NCBI GenBank assembly: GCA_002690045.1
Contig: NZDE01000010.1
Span: forward strand, 186,001-250,000
Direction: 5' to 3'
Origin: Alphaproteobacteria bacterium
GTDB lineage: Bacteria > Pseudomonadota > Alphaproteobacteria > Micavibrionales > Micavibrionaceae
Length of the DNA: 64,000 nt
Of this stretch, positions 25,360 through 34,877 are shown piece by piece. The position numbers and the translations under genes were made by a program. Within the stretch, counting starts at the first letter, position 1, and each line of letters starts with the position of its first letter. The notes beneath the pieces were generated by a model, which did no database searches, had not been told where the DNA came from, and saw only the letters and a program-made list of their open reading frames with translations.

Positions 25360-25707
25360 ATGGAGATACAGCGCTTTCAAGATAGTGACATTTGTTACAA
25401 ACAAACGGATCCACAAACATTAAAAACGGTTGCCTTTGTTCAACCTAATTGCCTTATTCCAGATGAAAAAGTTAGCATTGATGAAATGGTTGCCGCCGCA
25501 CATGAATTGTCGCGTGAATTGGTTGATTTTAAATATAATAAGTTAAAAGGTATTGGTTGCAGCCAGATTGATACAAGCATCTGCGTCAATTATTACGGGA
25601 CGATGTTTACCGTGACGCAAGATATGTCGCTTGAGGCTGCTAAAGAAGCCTATAACAAAGTGCTGCGGGATGCGCAGCGGCAAAAAATAGGGCTTAAGTT
25701 AGTATAA
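25360..25707 (+). CDS. Small cytosolic protein of unknown function
   Basis: A 115-residue protein without signal peptide or membrane helix. It contains four Cys residues (in DICYK, PNCLIP, IGCSQ and SICVNYYG) and an alpha-helical C-terminus. A strong GGGGAGG ribosome binding site precedes the ATG. It ends at a bidirectional terminator and is probably co-transcribed with the preceding 75-residue gene. Not recognised. Confidence 0.65.
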   Translation: MEIQRFQDSDICYKQTDPQTLKTVAFVQPNCLIPDEKVSIDEMVAAAHELSRELVDFKYNKLKGIGCSQIDTSICVNYYGTMFTVTQDMSLEAAKEAYNKVLRDAQRQKIGLKLV

Positions 25708-25709
25708 GA

Positions 25710-25735
25710 AAAAGGCGCTGAAATCAGCGCCTTTT
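25710..25735. terminator. Bidirectional terminator between convergent genes
   Basis: Perfect 12-bp stem AAAAGGCGCTGA / TCAGCGCCTTTT with a 2-nt centre, T-rich on both outer sides. It serves the plus-strand small genes and the minus-strand barrel gene. Confidence 0.88.
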
Positions 25736-25749
25736 ATATTTTAAAGTAT

Positions 25750-26871
25750 TTAGAAGCCGTATGACCAGCGGAGTGTTAAGCCATAATCTTGCTTCATTTG
25801 CGGGCCGTTTAGATCTTGGTAAATGGGGAGGTCAGCCTCAACGCCGAAAACATGGCCTTGCCATTCTGGATGACTTGGGCTGTAGTTTGCGAATAGGCCG
25901 ACATTTCCCCAATCTCCACCGTAATTATCTGGGTTAGCTGTTGGCACAGGTGCGCTGATATTGGTATCGCGCCCCTCAATATCATCTTGTGTAGTGTAGC
26001 TTAGGCGAGAGCCCAAAATAAGGCCGTTATCGAAGCTATAGCCGCCCCAGAGGTGGAATTGATGTTTGTTGCCAAGGCTGTAGCCTTCGTCATTTTCATC
26101 TTCAAGGCGGATTTCCGCGGCATATTGTGCACCCCAACCCCAATGGCCTTGATTGCCGCTATAGGTTAAGCCTGGGTGAAAATCAATTGTGCCACTGCCA
26201 AGCTGCATAGCGTAAGGGAGGCGTAATGTCATCGTTGTCCCCATTGGCGTAAGGACTTCACCGTCTTCAGTAATGCTACCCGTTGGAAGGCTTAAGCCGG
26301 CGTTTAAAAGAAGCTGCGTATTTTTACCTTCATATAGGCGAATTACTGCGCTGCCTTTTAAGTCACCAATGCCGCCAGATGATGTTTCAAAGCTACCGAT
26401 TTTATTACCCATCATGTTATAGGTATTATGGTCCATGTCTTTCTTCATATACATGGCCATACCCATAATGGTCATCCAGTCAGTTACGCCGTACATTGCG
26501 CCAAGCATGTGCATGTGCATGTCCATATCAACGGGCACTACGCGTAAGTTTGCTGGCGGTGCATAAGGGTTTGGTAAGGCAATGACCTCTGCATCACTTA
26601 GGTCATTTGTACCGTTGCGCATGTCTTCCATACGCATATAATTATAACGGTAGCTGACCATCCATTCGCCTTTGTCATGCAAATGTGTACCCATTAAGCT
26701 ATTTGGCTCAATGCTCTTCGTATGGTCATGCCCAGTATGATCGGTACTCCCCGCAGACACGGACATGTGATGTGCATGATCATGATGGCTATGGTCTTGT
26801 GCTTGTGCTGTAAACGAAGTTGTTGTGAGTAGAAGCGCTGCAGATAGCGCGAGTGTTTTTTTGGAAATCAT
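25750..26871 (-). CDS. Outer-membrane beta-barrel protein with His/Met-rich N-terminus, probably metal-related
   Basis: A 373-residue exported protein. The signal peptide is residues 1-24 (cleavage after AQA). The mature N-terminus is strikingly His-rich (DHSHHDHAHHM, then HTGHDHTK), followed by Met/His clusters (VDMDMHMHM, MAMYMKKDMDHN). The rest alternates like a beta-barrel and ends in an aromatic residue (LRWSYGF), resembling the MetA-pathway/transporter family (Phenol_MetA_deg) often found in copper and heavy-metal loci. It is co-oriented with a DUF2946-like gene 42 bp upstream. Copper is the likeliest metal, by inference. Confidence 0.7.
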   Translation of the reverse strand: MISKKTLALSAALLLTTTSFTAQAQDHSHHDHAHHMSVSAGSTDHTGHDHTKSIEPNSLMGTHLHDKGEWMVSYRYNYMRMEDMRNGTNDLSDAEVIALPNPYAPPANLRVVPVDMDMHMHMLGAMYGVTDWMTIMGMAMYMKKDMDHNTYNMMGNKIGSFETSSGGIGDLKGSAVIRLYEGKNTQLLLNAGLSLPTGSITEDGEVLTPMGTTMTLRLPYAMQLGSGTIDFHPGLTYSGNQGHWGWGAQYAAEIRLEDENDEGYSLGNKHQFHLWGGYSFDNGLILGSRLSYTTQDDIEGRDTNISAPVPTANPDNYGGDWGNVGLFANYSPSHPEWQGHVFGVEADLPIYQDLNGPQMKQDYGLTLRWSYGF

Positions 26872-26913
26872 GTTTCTATCCTTAATATATATAATATATG
26901 AGTTGTTTGCTTT

Positions 26914-27312
26914 TTAGAGGATAGAAATAGCTGGTGGTGCACGCGAGTTTATGGTGTGTGTAGCAATATTTCTCGGGTGTGCTTTAAACTGTTTTGACTT
27001 TAATTGCGGCGCGGCATCGTGGATACTAACAGCATCAATAGATGGTGCATTTGATAGTAGGGCGCAGTGTTTTTGGTTGTGATGACAGATGAAACATGGG
27101 GCGAGGGCTTCATGTTTTTCCTGCTGTTCTTGGTTCTGCTGATCAATTTCTGCGCCGGTTCGGGCATCTATGTGTTTGATGCCTTGAGCAGTACAAATTT
27201 CTATACCAAGTTTGGCTTCAGCTGTACCAATCCATAGCGTGCTGAGCGCTGCTGTAAGGATAGACAGCAGCACAGTTAAGCTAAGAAGATTATTACGCAT
27301 ATTCCTGATCAT
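26914..27312 (-). CDS. DUF2946-like small exported protein
   Basis: A 132-residue protein with an N-terminal signal/anchor (about residues 8-32), then EICTAQGIKHID and a CFICHHNQKHC cluster that could bind metal. This pattern matches DUF2946 proteins, which commonly accompany copper-responsive outer-membrane genes. Start is uncertain: ATG 27312 or ATG 27300; neither has a good ribosome binding site. It probably forms an operon with the His/Met-rich barrel gene. Confidence 0.65.
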   Translation of the reverse strand: MIRNMRNNLLSLTVLLSILTAALSTLWIGTAEAKLGIEICTAQGIKHIDARTGAEIDQQNQEQQEKHEALAPCFICHHNQKHCALLSNAPSIDAVSIHDAAPQLKSKQFKAHPRNIATHTINSRAPPAISIL

Positions 27313-27359
27313 TTCAGGAGAGAAAATAAGTCATATTAGGTGTGCAATCTACTAAAAAA

Positions 27360-27989
27360 TTAACCTAAGCCCCAATCAACGCAGAGTTTTGCAGTTTTTA
27401 CTACAGGCGCGTTGGCGGCTTGCGTAACCTTTTCGAGTTTCTCTGCATTGAATATACCGCTAAGCGCGTCTTTATAGGCCGCATTGCCTTTACCCGTAAG
27501 GTCAAATGTTATGCAGCTTTCATATTTATACTCACTAGCAAGAAATGGTTGATCAGCTGTGCGTGCATGTGGCTCAAAATCGCCTTCAAAACTTGTACAG
27601 GCAGAAAATGAGCCTGTTTTAGGGTTGTTGTGGTGGCGAACATAGTAATTTATTTCATTTTTGCCCTCAGCATACCATGCCTCTTTCCCTGATTCTAAAA
27701 GGCTTAGCATCTTAGCTTCGTTTTTATTGAAGAATTCTGCATAAATGGATGAACAAATAGTTTCTTGATAAACGTGATCCGTTGGCGCGGTTTTTAAATC
27801 GTAAAGGCTTGGCGTTTTAATCACAGGTGTCTGCGCATTCGGTTCTGCTATAACGATTGAAGATGTTGGTACTGCAGGCTGTAGGGGGGTGATTGTATTT
27901 GTATTTTCAACTTTATTGTTGGGTGAACATGCCGCGCAGGTGAATAAGGCGACAAAAGATAATCCGATAAGTTTTTTCTGGTTCGGCAT
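27360..27989 (-). CDS. Lipoprotein of unknown function
   Basis: A 209-residue protein with a signal peptide and lipobox (CAAC, Cys at about residue 21), then a Pro/Thr/Val-rich linker to about residue 65. The folded part has five Cys residues (TICSSIY, SACTSF, ESCITFD, KLCVDW) and a Trp/Tyr-rich core. Not recognised. It is followed, 47 bp downstream, by the DUF2946-like gene on the same strand, but no shared function is evident. Confidence 0.65.
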   Translation of the reverse strand: MPNQKKLIGLSFVALFTCAACSPNNKVENTNTITPLQPAVPTSSIVIAEPNAQTPVIKTPSLYDLKTAPTDHVYQETICSSIYAEFFNKNEAKMLSLLESGKEAWYAEGKNEINYYVRHHNNPKTGSFSACTSFEGDFEPHARTADQPFLASEYKYESCITFDLTGKGNAAYKDALSGIFNAEKLEKVTQAANAPVVKTAKLCVDWGLG

Positions 27990-28071
27990 GTTGTGCCTTC
28001 TTTCTTTTTATTATTAATGATCATTTTGGTAACATGAGCGCATCGTTATGTCAATGCGGTTAATCTTTCTT

Positions 28072-28099
28072 TTGATTTTTGTGACTAATAGCTTATAAT
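28072..28099 (+). promoter_or_regulatory. Sigma70-type promoter for the ATP-grasp gene
   Basis: TTGATT (28072-28077), 16 bp, TATAAT (28094-28099), about 95 bp upstream of the ATP-grasp start. The -10 is perfect and the -35 matches at 4 of 6 positions. Confidence 0.5.
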
Positions 28100-28193
28100 T
28101 TCTTGCATTGCGTTCATTATTTTAGAGAATGGACATGTAAAATGGTCATGGCATGTATGCTTTGGACCTGTGTAATAGAACAGAAGTGTGAAT

Positions 28194-29129
28194 ATGGAAG
28201 TCTGGATTTTATTTAACGAAGAAGTCGAATCATCAACGGCTGAAGCTTTCGAAATACGCCGCTTTATGGCGGAAGGTCGTAATATGGGGATTGATGTAAA
28301 AGTCTTTCACCCTGAACAGTTTGATCTGTTGGTAACCGAAGAAGAAACAGATTCGATTTTGATTGATGGTAAACCCGTTTTGTTACCTGATTTTATGCTG
28401 CCGCGCTGTTATGTGGTGGATACAGGGTATTTCCCGCTGGCGATTCTACGTCAGTTTGAGCGTCTCGGTGTGCCGGTTTATAACACGGCGTCTTGTATTG
28501 AGCGCGTTGCTGATAAATTACGTACGCACCAGATTTTGGCGGAAAAAGGTTTACCGACCCCAACAACGATGCTCGCTAAATTTCCTGTCGATATTGATTT
28601 GGTTGAAGAACATATTGGCTTTCCAGTTGTTGTGAAGACTTTACTCGGCGTGAATGGCTCTGGCGTATTCCTTATTGAGAACCGCGAAGCCTTCCTTGAT
28701 TTGATGAATCTAATTGGCGAAACAAACCCGAATATTCAGTTGATCTTCCAAAAATTCGTGGCGGCAAGTAAAGGCCGTGATTTACGCGTATTTGTTGTGA
28801 ATGGCAAAGTGATTGCCTGTATGGAGCGCCGCGCCGCAGAAGGTGGCTTTAAGGCGAATTATTCGCAAGGCGGATCTGTTTTAGAGTTCCCGATTGATGA
28901 AGAAGCCAAAGAAATCTCAATAGCTACAGCTGATGCACTTGGCATCCAAGTGGCAGGTATTGATCTGTTGTTCACGGAACATGGCTATACAATTTGTGAG
29001 GCAAATACTTTCCCTGGCTTTAAGGGGTTAGAGAAAGCCTGCGAAGTGAATGTACCATATGAGATCTTCACCGCTATGCAAGAAGAACTCGAAGCCCGCG
29101 GCGGCCCACGCCGTGCACGTTTGGCGTAA
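28194..29129 (+). CDS. RimK-type ATP-grasp ligase
   Basis: A 311-residue ATP-grasp enzyme of the RimK/glutamate-ligase group. Visible elements: pre-ATP domain to about residue 95, then ADKLRTHQILAEKGLPTPTT, FPVVVKTLLGVNGSGVFLI (nucleotide-binding Lys and Gly-rich loop), GRDLRVFVVNGKVIACMERR, and the metal site CEANTFPGFKG. It should ligate an amino acid or similar amine to a carboxylate using ATP. The substrate is not evident (RimK acts on ribosomal protein S6). ATG 28194 is used; an in-frame GTG lies 6 bp earlier. It stands alone. Confidence 0.82.
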   Translation: MEVWILFNEEVESSTAEAFEIRRFMAEGRNMGIDVKVFHPEQFDLLVTEEETDSILIDGKPVLLPDFMLPRCYVVDTGYFPLAILRQFERLGVPVYNTASCIERVADKLRTHQILAEKGLPTPTTMLAKFPVDIDLVEEHIGFPVVVKTLLGVNGSGVFLIENREAFLDLMNLIGETNPNIQLIFQKFVAASKGRDLRVFVVNGKVIACMERRAAEGGFKANYSQGGSVLEFPIDEEAKEISIATADALGIQVAGIDLLFTEHGYTICEANTFPGFKGLEKACEVNVPYEIFTAMQEELEARGGPRRARLA

Positions 29130-29204
29130 TTGGTTCTAATTATCTTTTGACATTTTTCATATTTTCTTCTATTGGTTGTATTCAAATCAACGGGAGAAAG
29201 AAGA

Positions 29205-29624
29205 ATGCCTGCACAAAATAATAATGTGATAAATACGACATTAAATGAAACCTTCGGCGCAGAAGGCGATGCATTGACATGCTTTTTTAACGAAAGCGTT
29301 GAATATGGTTTAAGTCTTTTGTTGGTGGCGGCGCAAGATGGTGGCATTTCTTTAAACGCAGATCAGACCGCTTATATAAAGACAGAGATGATGGACGCTT
29401 GCCCAAATTTGAAAGAGCGTTTTGTCCGTGCCATTCAGGAAAGAAATGTTAAAACCGTTGCGGAATTTGATGCCTTGTATCAATATGACGTTTTCTTTGG
29501 CTTGGATCGTGAACAGACGATTTTAAAAGATTTAGTGCCTAACGCCTATGATGAACAAGCTGCGACAATACAGCAGTTGACTTTGGAATCCCTGTATCAA
29601 GTTGCAAAAGCTAAAATAATATAA
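29205..29624 (+). CDS. Small helical protein of unknown function
   Basis: A 139-residue, mostly helical and acidic protein without signal peptide. A GGGAGAAAG ribosome binding site lies before ATG 29205; the frame opens 33 bp earlier. It is followed 23 bp later by another small helical gene of similar size, likely co-transcribed. No motif is recognised. Confidence 0.6.
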   Translation: MPAQNNNVINTTLNETFGAEGDALTCFFNESVEYGLSLLLVAAQDGGISLNADQTAYIKTEMMDACPNLKERFVRAIQERNVKTVAEFDALYQYDVFFGLDREQTILKDLVPNAYDEQAATIQQLTLESLYQVAKAKII

Positions 29625-29647
29625 CGATACAAAGATAAGGTCTCATT

Positions 29648-30037
29648 ATGTCCATAGATAATCAGAAATTAGAGAATTTTTTTAAACAGAACCCTCAACA
29701 TTTGACGGAAGTGTTTGAGAAGGCCTGTAAAATGGTCGTGGATGAATGGAAAAGCAAATCGGAAAAGTCAATTTCAGAAGACGGTTGGGATCGTTTTGAG
29801 AAAGGCATCCTTGATGGAATGCCCTTTGCGTATCAAGAGTTAAAAAAGAGCGTAGCGCCTGATATTGATTTTGAGAGTGCATCCAGACAGCACGTTCTGG
29901 ATGCTATATTACCTAGTATTGTGCGTGAAAGAAGAGCTGCATCTGTAGATGATGGTTTTTTTGATAAGTGGTCTCATAAGTTGAATGCATATGAAGGCTT
30001 GCGTACTGTTGCATTACAAGAAGCCCGAATATCATAA
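29648..30037 (+). CDS. Small helical protein of unknown function
   Basis: A 129-residue soluble helical protein, with a Lys/Glu-rich middle (WKSKSEKSISEDGWDRFEK). It has AAGGT 9 bp before the ATG. It pairs with the preceding gene and ends at a terminator shared with ftsH on the other strand. Not recognised. Confidence 0.6.
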   Translation: MSIDNQKLENFFKQNPQHLTEVFEKACKMVVDEWKSKSEKSISEDGWDRFEKGILDGMPFAYQELKKSVAPDIDFESASRQHVLDAILPSIVRERRAASVDDGFFDKWSHKLNAYEGLRTVALQEARIS

Positions 30038-30041
30038 AACA

Positions 30042-30069
30042 AAAAAGCGCAGCCTAAGCCGCGCTTTTT
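30042..30069. terminator. Bidirectional terminator between the small-gene pair and ftsH
   Basis: Stem AAAAAGCGC (30042-30050) / GCGCTTTTT (30061-30069) with a 10-nt loop, T-rich on each strand. Confidence 0.8.
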
Positions 30070-30090
30070 ATATACGTTTCATAAGCCAGT

Positions 30091-32007
30091 TTAATGGCGT
30101 GTTTCATCTCCGCCTTTATCTTTGTCAATATTCCCGCCGCGTGGAACGGATGTCGTTGGCCCTGCTGGCGCGGTATCTTCCTCACGAATAATATCTTTAC
30201 CAGCAAGAAGGTCTTTGATTTCTTCGCCTGATAGAAGTTCATATTCAAGTAAAGCTTCGGCAAGTTTATGGAGGTCATCCATGTGGTCTTTAATGCATGT
30301 TGTGGCGCGTGTATAGGCTTCCTCAACAATGCGGCGGACTTCGCTGTCAATTGTTGCGGCTGTGGCGTCTGACATGTTCTGTGACTGTGACACTGAATGA
30401 CCAAGGAAAACTTCTTCCTGATTGTTGACATAGCGTAATGGACCTAGCTTAGGGCTTAAGCCCCATTCAGTTACCATACGTTTTGCCATGTCAGTGGCCA
30501 TTTGAATATCACTAGATGCACCAGTCGTAACTTTTTCAGGGCCAAAGATTAATTCTTCGGCAATACGTCCGCCCATCGCTACGGCTAAGTCTGCCTCGAT
30601 CTTTGCTTTGGACATAGATATACGGTCACCTTCTGGAAGGCGCATAACCATACCAAGGGCACGGCCCCGCGGAACGATTGTTGCCTTGTGAATCGGGTCT
30701 GATTCAGGCTCGTTGAGCGCAACAATTGCGTGCCCAGCTTCGTGGTAAGCAGTAAGTTTCTTTTCCGCTTCTGTCATCACCATAGATTTACGCTCAGCGC
30801 CCATCATGACTTTATCTTTTGCGTCTTCCAAATCTTCAACGCCAACAACGCGTTTGCCACGGCGCGCGGCAAGCAAGGCTGCTTCGTTGACAAGGTTAGC
30901 AAGGTCTGCGCCAGAAAAACCTGGTGTGCCGCGGGCAATAACGCTCAAATCAACATTTGTTGATAATGGCACTTTTGCAGCGTGAACGCTCAAAATTTTC
31001 TCACGGCCCTTAACGTCTGGGTTTGGTACAACGATTTGACGGTCAAAACGACCCGGGCGTAATAGCGCAGGGTCAAGAACGTCTGGACGGTTGGTTGCAG
31101 CAATCAAGATCACGCCTTCATTGGCTTCAAAACCATCCATTTCAACAAGTAACTGGTTAAGCGTTTGTTCGCGTTCATCGTTACCACCGCCAAGGCCAGC
31201 TCCACGATGGCGGCCAACGGCATCAATCTCGTCAATAAAGATGATACATGGTGCGTTTTTCTTGCCTTGTTCAAACATATCACGGACACGCGATGCACCC
31301 ACACCGACAAACATTTCAACGAAGTCTGAACCAGAAATGGTAAAGAATGGTACATTTGCTTCACCCGCAACGGCGCGGGCGATAAGTGTTTTACCTGTAC
31401 CTGGCGGGCCAACGAGCAATGCGCCTTTAGGGATTTTACCGCCTAGGCGCTGAAACTTTTGTGGGTCTTTAAGGAACTCAACAACTTCTTCCAATTCTTG
31501 CTTTGCTTCGTCAACGCCGGCAACATCATCAAATGTTACGCGGCCTTGTTTTTCGGTAAGTAATTTTGCGCGCGAACGGCCAAAGCCCATGGCGCCGCTG
31601 CCGCCTTTGCCTTGCATTTGGCGCATGAAGAAAATCCAAACGCCGATAAGTAGTAACATTGGGAACCATGAAAGCAGTACGCCAACAAGGCTGATTTTAT
31701 TCGGGTCTGAATGTTCAGCCTTGATGCGCACGGCAGTATCAGCCAGGCGGTCAACAACATTTTCACCCGGCGGGATAATGGTGACAAATTTTTCGCCAGT
31801 GCCGCTATATTCACCAATTAATTTTTGGTCGCGAATCAATACGCTGGTAATTGTGCCATCACGCGCTTCACGCATAAAGTCACTATAAGCAACAACATTA
31901 CCCTGTGCATATTGCGAGGTCGCTGATTGTTGTGACAAGTTATAGAAGAAGGCGATCATTAATATGATGCCGACCCAAATTAAAATATGACGTCCAAATC
32001 CGTTCAC
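30091..32007 (-). CDS. ftsH: ATP-dependent zinc metalloprotease FtsH
   Basis: A 638-residue membrane AAA+ protease that degrades membrane and regulatory proteins. Two transmembrane helices (about 7-24 and 107-127) flank a small periplasmic domain. Walker A is GPPGTGKT (200-207); Walker [12 protein letters not shown] follows; the second region of homology contains [17 protein letters not shown]; the zinc site is HEAGH (422-426). The C-terminal tail is acidic and polar. Start is GTG at 32007 with only a weak AAGAG upstream. In the tilS-ftsH order common in proteobacteria. Confidence 0.97.
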   Translation of the reverse strand: MNGFGRHILIWVGIILMIAFFYNLSQQSATSQYAQGNVVAYSDFMREARDGTITSVLIRDQKLIGEYSGTGEKFVTIIPPGENVVDRLADTAVRIKAEHSDPNKISLVGVLLSWFPMLLLIGVWIFFMRQMQGKGGSGAMGFGRSRAKLLTEKQGRVTFDDVAGVDEAKQELEEVVEFLKDPQKFQRLGGKIPKGALLVGPPGTGKTLIARAVAGEANVPFFTISGSDFVEMFVGVGASRVRDMFEQGKKNAPCIIFIDEIDAVGRHRGAGLGGGNDEREQTLNQLLVEMDGFEANEGVILIAATNRPDVLDPALLRPGRFDRQIVVPNPDVKGREKILSVHAAKVPLSTNVDLSVIARGTPGFSGADLANLVNEAALLAARRGKRVVGVEDLEDAKDKVMMGAERKSMVMTEAEKKLTAYHEAGHAIVALNEPESDPIHKATIVPRGRALGMVMRLPEGDRISMSKAKIEADLAVAMGGRIAEELIFGPEKVTTGASSDIQMATDMAKRMVTEWGLSPKLGPLRYVNNQEEVFLGHSVSQSQNMSDATAATIDSEVRRIVEEAYTRATTCIKDHMDDLHKLAEALLEYELLSGEEIKDLLAGKDIIREEDTAPAGPTTSVPRGGNIDKDKGGDETRH

Positions 32008-32115
32008 GGTTGTCTCTTTCTACTTTCCAATAAGTTCACTGTTTATAACGTATACAGCACCCTAGCATATTATAGCCTATGGCTATTTATGCAAGATTTA
32101 TAGTCGTTTGATTTT

Positions 32116-32232
32116 ATTTTATGCTTGCACCTTATGTCGTCCACCTATTTCTATAGATTTCGTGCCAGCAGGTTTGCCTTAAAACAAACTTGAATGACTA
32201 TGGTAGTTAGATAGGTTGCGCAAGCATAAAAT
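32116..32232. ncRNA. Candidate structured RNA or cis-element between tilS and ftsH
   Basis: A perfect 13-bp inverted repeat, ATTTTATGCTTGC (32116-32128) and its complement (32220-32232), encloses 91 nt. Inside it an ACCTAT/ATAGGT pair and an apical 7-bp hairpin (AGGTTTG / CAAACTT, loop CCTTAAAA) are nested in the right order, so the whole segment can form one long rod. It could be part of the ftsH leader, or a small RNA on either strand; no T tract follows the outer stem. Not matched to tRNA, SRP RNA or a known riboswitch by eye. Confidence 0.35.
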
Positions 32233-32240
32233 CTATATAG

Positions 32241-33248
32241 TTACTCGACAGAAATGCATAGAATCTTCTTTTTTTCTTTTAATGACAGGTGACATTTATA
32301 GAGTGTCGCGCCTTTATACCCTTCTTTTTCTGAAATGATTTTGTCGTGTAGGTTTTCTAATTTCTCGCTATTGGGCGGGTAGGGCATGTGATTACCTTGC
32401 AAATCCTGCATAATGGTTTTCAAGATACGCAGCCTGATCTCTTCAGGGCATGATAGAAATGATGAAAAAGATAGGCTGTAACTTTGCTCATTTTGGGTGA
32501 TTAGCATGTCGCTTAATGCTTGATGTGTGTAATGTTCTAACGCTGTATTTGCACGGTTTAGGCGCGTAATAAGTGTATCAACGCGGCGTGGTGAAAGGCC
32601 TTCGTCACTTAGGAATGGTTCGGCTTTACGGACACGGACGCGTTTAAATTTATCATTTTTATTTGACGGATCCTCGATCCACGCCATGTCATTTTCGCGT
32701 AGGTAATCTAAAATGGTGTCATGGCTGTGGTGTAATAGCGGGCGGATTTTGTTTATACCTGTGGGGGAGGTGGTTATTTCATCCATTGCACATAGGCCAG
32801 TTAAGCCGCTGCCGCTGGTTAGGCGGATTATAAACGTTTCAAACTGGTCATTTAAATGATGGCCGAGGAATAGCGCGGTAATATTATGCGCCTGACAATA
32901 TGATTCGAGTAAGTCATAGCGTGCGTTACGGGCGCTTTCTTGAATGCGCGTTTGCGGTTTGTTAGCATCATTCCATTTTAGCGTATGATGTACCACATTA
33001 GGCCATGTGCTGACCCATGATTTGACTTTTTCTGCTTCGGCAGAGGATTCAGAGCGCAGTTTATGGTCTACCGTTAAGATATGGAGGGTTTTGTTCACCC
33101 CTTGACACCAATGCGCCAATAAATGCGCGAGCGCAAGGCTGTCCCCACCGCCAGAAACAGCAACGGCAATATTGTCGTTACTATCCAATAGCGTATGGTG
33201 GCGCGCCATTATTGTGTTGAATTCACAGCTGTTAAGTGGTGTATCCAT
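32241..33248 (-). CDS. tilS: tRNA(Ile)-lysidine synthase TilS
   Basis: A 335-residue enzyme that converts C34 of tRNA-Ile(CAU) to lysidine using ATP. The PP-loop signature SGGGDSLALAH starts at residue 32, and the GHHLNDQFETFIIRL segment follows. It is at the short end of the family, so the C-terminal tRNA-binding domain appears reduced. It lies 8 bp after cpoB. An essential gene in most bacteria. Confidence 0.93.
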   Translation of the reverse strand: MDTPLNSCEFNTIMARHHTLLDSNDNIAVAVSGGGDSLALAHLLAHWCQGVNKTLHILTVDHKLRSESSAEAEKVKSWVSTWPNVVHHTLKWNDANKPQTRIQESARNARYDLLESYCQAHNITALFLGHHLNDQFETFIIRLTSGSGLTGLCAMDEITTSPTGINKIRPLLHHSHDTILDYLRENDMAWIEDPSNKNDKFKRVRVRKAEPFLSDEGLSPRRVDTLITRLNRANTALEHYTHQALSDMLITQNEQSYSLSFSSFLSCPEEIRLRILKTIMQDLQGNHMPYPPNSEKLENLHDKIISEKEGYKGATLYKCHLSLKEKKKILCISVE

Positions 33249-33256
33249 GGCTCATG

Positions 33257-34162
33257 TTACAGGGAACAGCCAAGCTTTTTCGCTTCTTGCTTTGCACGGC
33301 TGACAACAGGTGTTTCTTGTGCGCCTTGTTTTACAAGCTGCATGAGCGCAATGCAGGCATCTTCTTTTTTCTCCATGCCAGCAAGCGATAGCCCCAATTT
33401 TAGTAAATAATCATCGCGCTTATTGCTTTCACTATGGTTTTGATAACCTTGTGCGAATACGCGGGCTGCATCACTGAATTGTTTTTGTACATAGTATGTT
33501 TCACCAAGCCAGTATAGGGCGTTTGGCACAAGATTGCTGTCTTTATGAAGGTCAAGGAAGGCTTTGAACCCATCCTGCGCGGCAGGGTAATTACCTTCTT
33601 TTAACTGCGCGAAGGCTTGTTCATAGTCTTTTGCATCATTTGCGCCGAAGGATAAAGTGCTATCCGCATTTGGTTGTTCAGTTTGGTCTGCAGGGGCAAC
33701 GCTTGGTGGTAAATCACTGGCTTGTATGGCTTGCGCGTTATAATTTTGTGTGCCGAACTGTACTGGGCCATTTGGTGTTGGCGCCTGATACGTTAGCCCC
33801 GGTGGAACTTGCTGCGGTGAAAGGCCTGTTGCCTGTCCTGTGGGCTGCAATTTATTAAGGCGGAAGTTTAGTTCTTCGACCTGACCGGTGAGCTGCTGTA
33901 GCTGTTGTTCCATCGCGCTAAGGCGATTTTCAACGGATACGCGGTAATTGGTATCCATTCCTCCTGATTGTTCGTTCACAATGCTTGGCTGCTGTGAAAG
34001 GTCACCTTTATATACGGCGCGGGATAATGTGTTGATATCGCGCTCAAGACGTTCAATGCGCTGATCCATTTTATAATTTTGCGCAAAAGCAGAACCGCTC
34101 CCCATCAAGGCAGCGGTTACAAGACATAAAGATAAGTAAATTTTTTTCATCATATTATTCAT
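33257..34162 (-). CDS. cpoB: Tol-Pal-associated cell division coordinator CpoB (YbgF)
   Basis: A 301-residue periplasmic protein. Signal peptide residues 1-27 (cleavage after AFA), then a coiled coil (about 30-110) and a Pro/Gln-rich linker. The C-terminal TPR domain covers about 180-300 with YWLGETYYVQKQFSDAARVF. CpoB links the Tol-Pal system to peptidoglycan synthesis at division. It lies between pal and tilS, the usual order. Confidence 0.93.
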   Translation of the reverse strand: MNNMMKKIYLSLCLVTAALMGSGSAFAQNYKMDQRIERLERDINTLSRAVYKGDLSQQPSIVNEQSGGMDTNYRVSVENRLSAMEQQLQQLTGQVEELNFRLNKLQPTGQATGLSPQQVPPGLTYQAPTPNGPVQFGTQNYNAQAIQASDLPPSVAPADQTEQPNADSTLSFGANDAKDYEQAFAQLKEGNYPAAQDGFKAFLDLHKDSNLVPNALYWLGETYYVQKQFSDAARVFAQGYQNHSESNKRDDYLLKLGLSLAGMEKKEDACIALMQLVKQGAQETPVVSRAKQEAKKLGCSL

Positions 34163-34209
34163 TAATTTCTGTTCATGTAATGAATAACTATATAGGCAAG
34201 TTTGGGTAA

Positions 34210-34731
34210 TTAATCAACCACTGTTACGCCGCGGCGGTTTTGTGCCCATGATGATGGGTTTGAACCCAATACAGCTGGGCGCTCTTTACCGTAGCTGATG
34301 ACGTTAATGCGGTTTGCGTCTACGCCAAGTGCCATTAAGTAACGGCGCACAGAGTTTGCACGGCGCTCACCCAATGCAAGGTTATATTCACGTGTACCGC
34401 GTTCATCAGCGTGGCCTTCGATTGTGATTGTGATGTTTGGGTGACGGTTTAACCAGTCAGCTTGCATGCCCAAAGTTGCTTGCGCTTCAGCATTTAGGTC
34501 ATAACGGTCATAACCAAAAAATACGCGGTCGCCAATATTCACAACTAAGTCTTGCTGTGTGCCTGGGGCTGGGCCATTTAATGTTGTTGCGTCATAGCCT
34601 TCCATGCCGTCTACGGCTGCGCCAGTGATACCTTCGCGTTCGCTAACAGAAAGGTCAGTTTGAGATGTATCGCCTGAACATGCTGTAACAAGAAGCGCCA
34701 AGCTTAAAACGAAGAGGTGACGAAATGACAT
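34210..34731 (-). CDS. pal: Peptidoglycan-associated lipoprotein Pal
   Basis: A 173-residue outer-membrane lipoprotein. Signal peptide with lipobox VTAC (Cys at about 18), a short linker, then an OmpA-like peptidoglycan-binding domain with FFGYDRYDLN and TIEGHADERGTREYNLALGERRA. It tethers the outer membrane to peptidoglycan with TolB and the TolQRA complex. The other tol genes are not upstream in this window. Confidence 0.96.
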   Translation of the reverse strand: MSFRHLFVLSLALLVTACSGDTSQTDLSVSEREGITGAAVDGMEGYDATTLNGPAPGTQQDLVVNIGDRVFFGYDRYDLNAEAQATLGMQADWLNRHPNITITIEGHADERGTREYNLALGERRANSVRRYLMALGVDANRINVISYGKERPAVLGSNPSSWAQNRRGVTVVD

Positions 34732-34877
34732 TTTATAGGTCCTTTTAAAACTTTTTTATATTCAAACAGTAGACTCGAATTGATATGTAAGGATAGAAAC
34801 TTGGCTATATTCCCGCAAGAGGCGTATATAGGCATCCCCATGTTTTATACCCAGTTTTATTTATAAACGCATGTGGG

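Noticed and set aside
30054-30431. 125-codon minus-strand frame over the ftsH C-terminus
   Set aside because: Out-of-frame shadow of ftsH on the same strand with no start signal.
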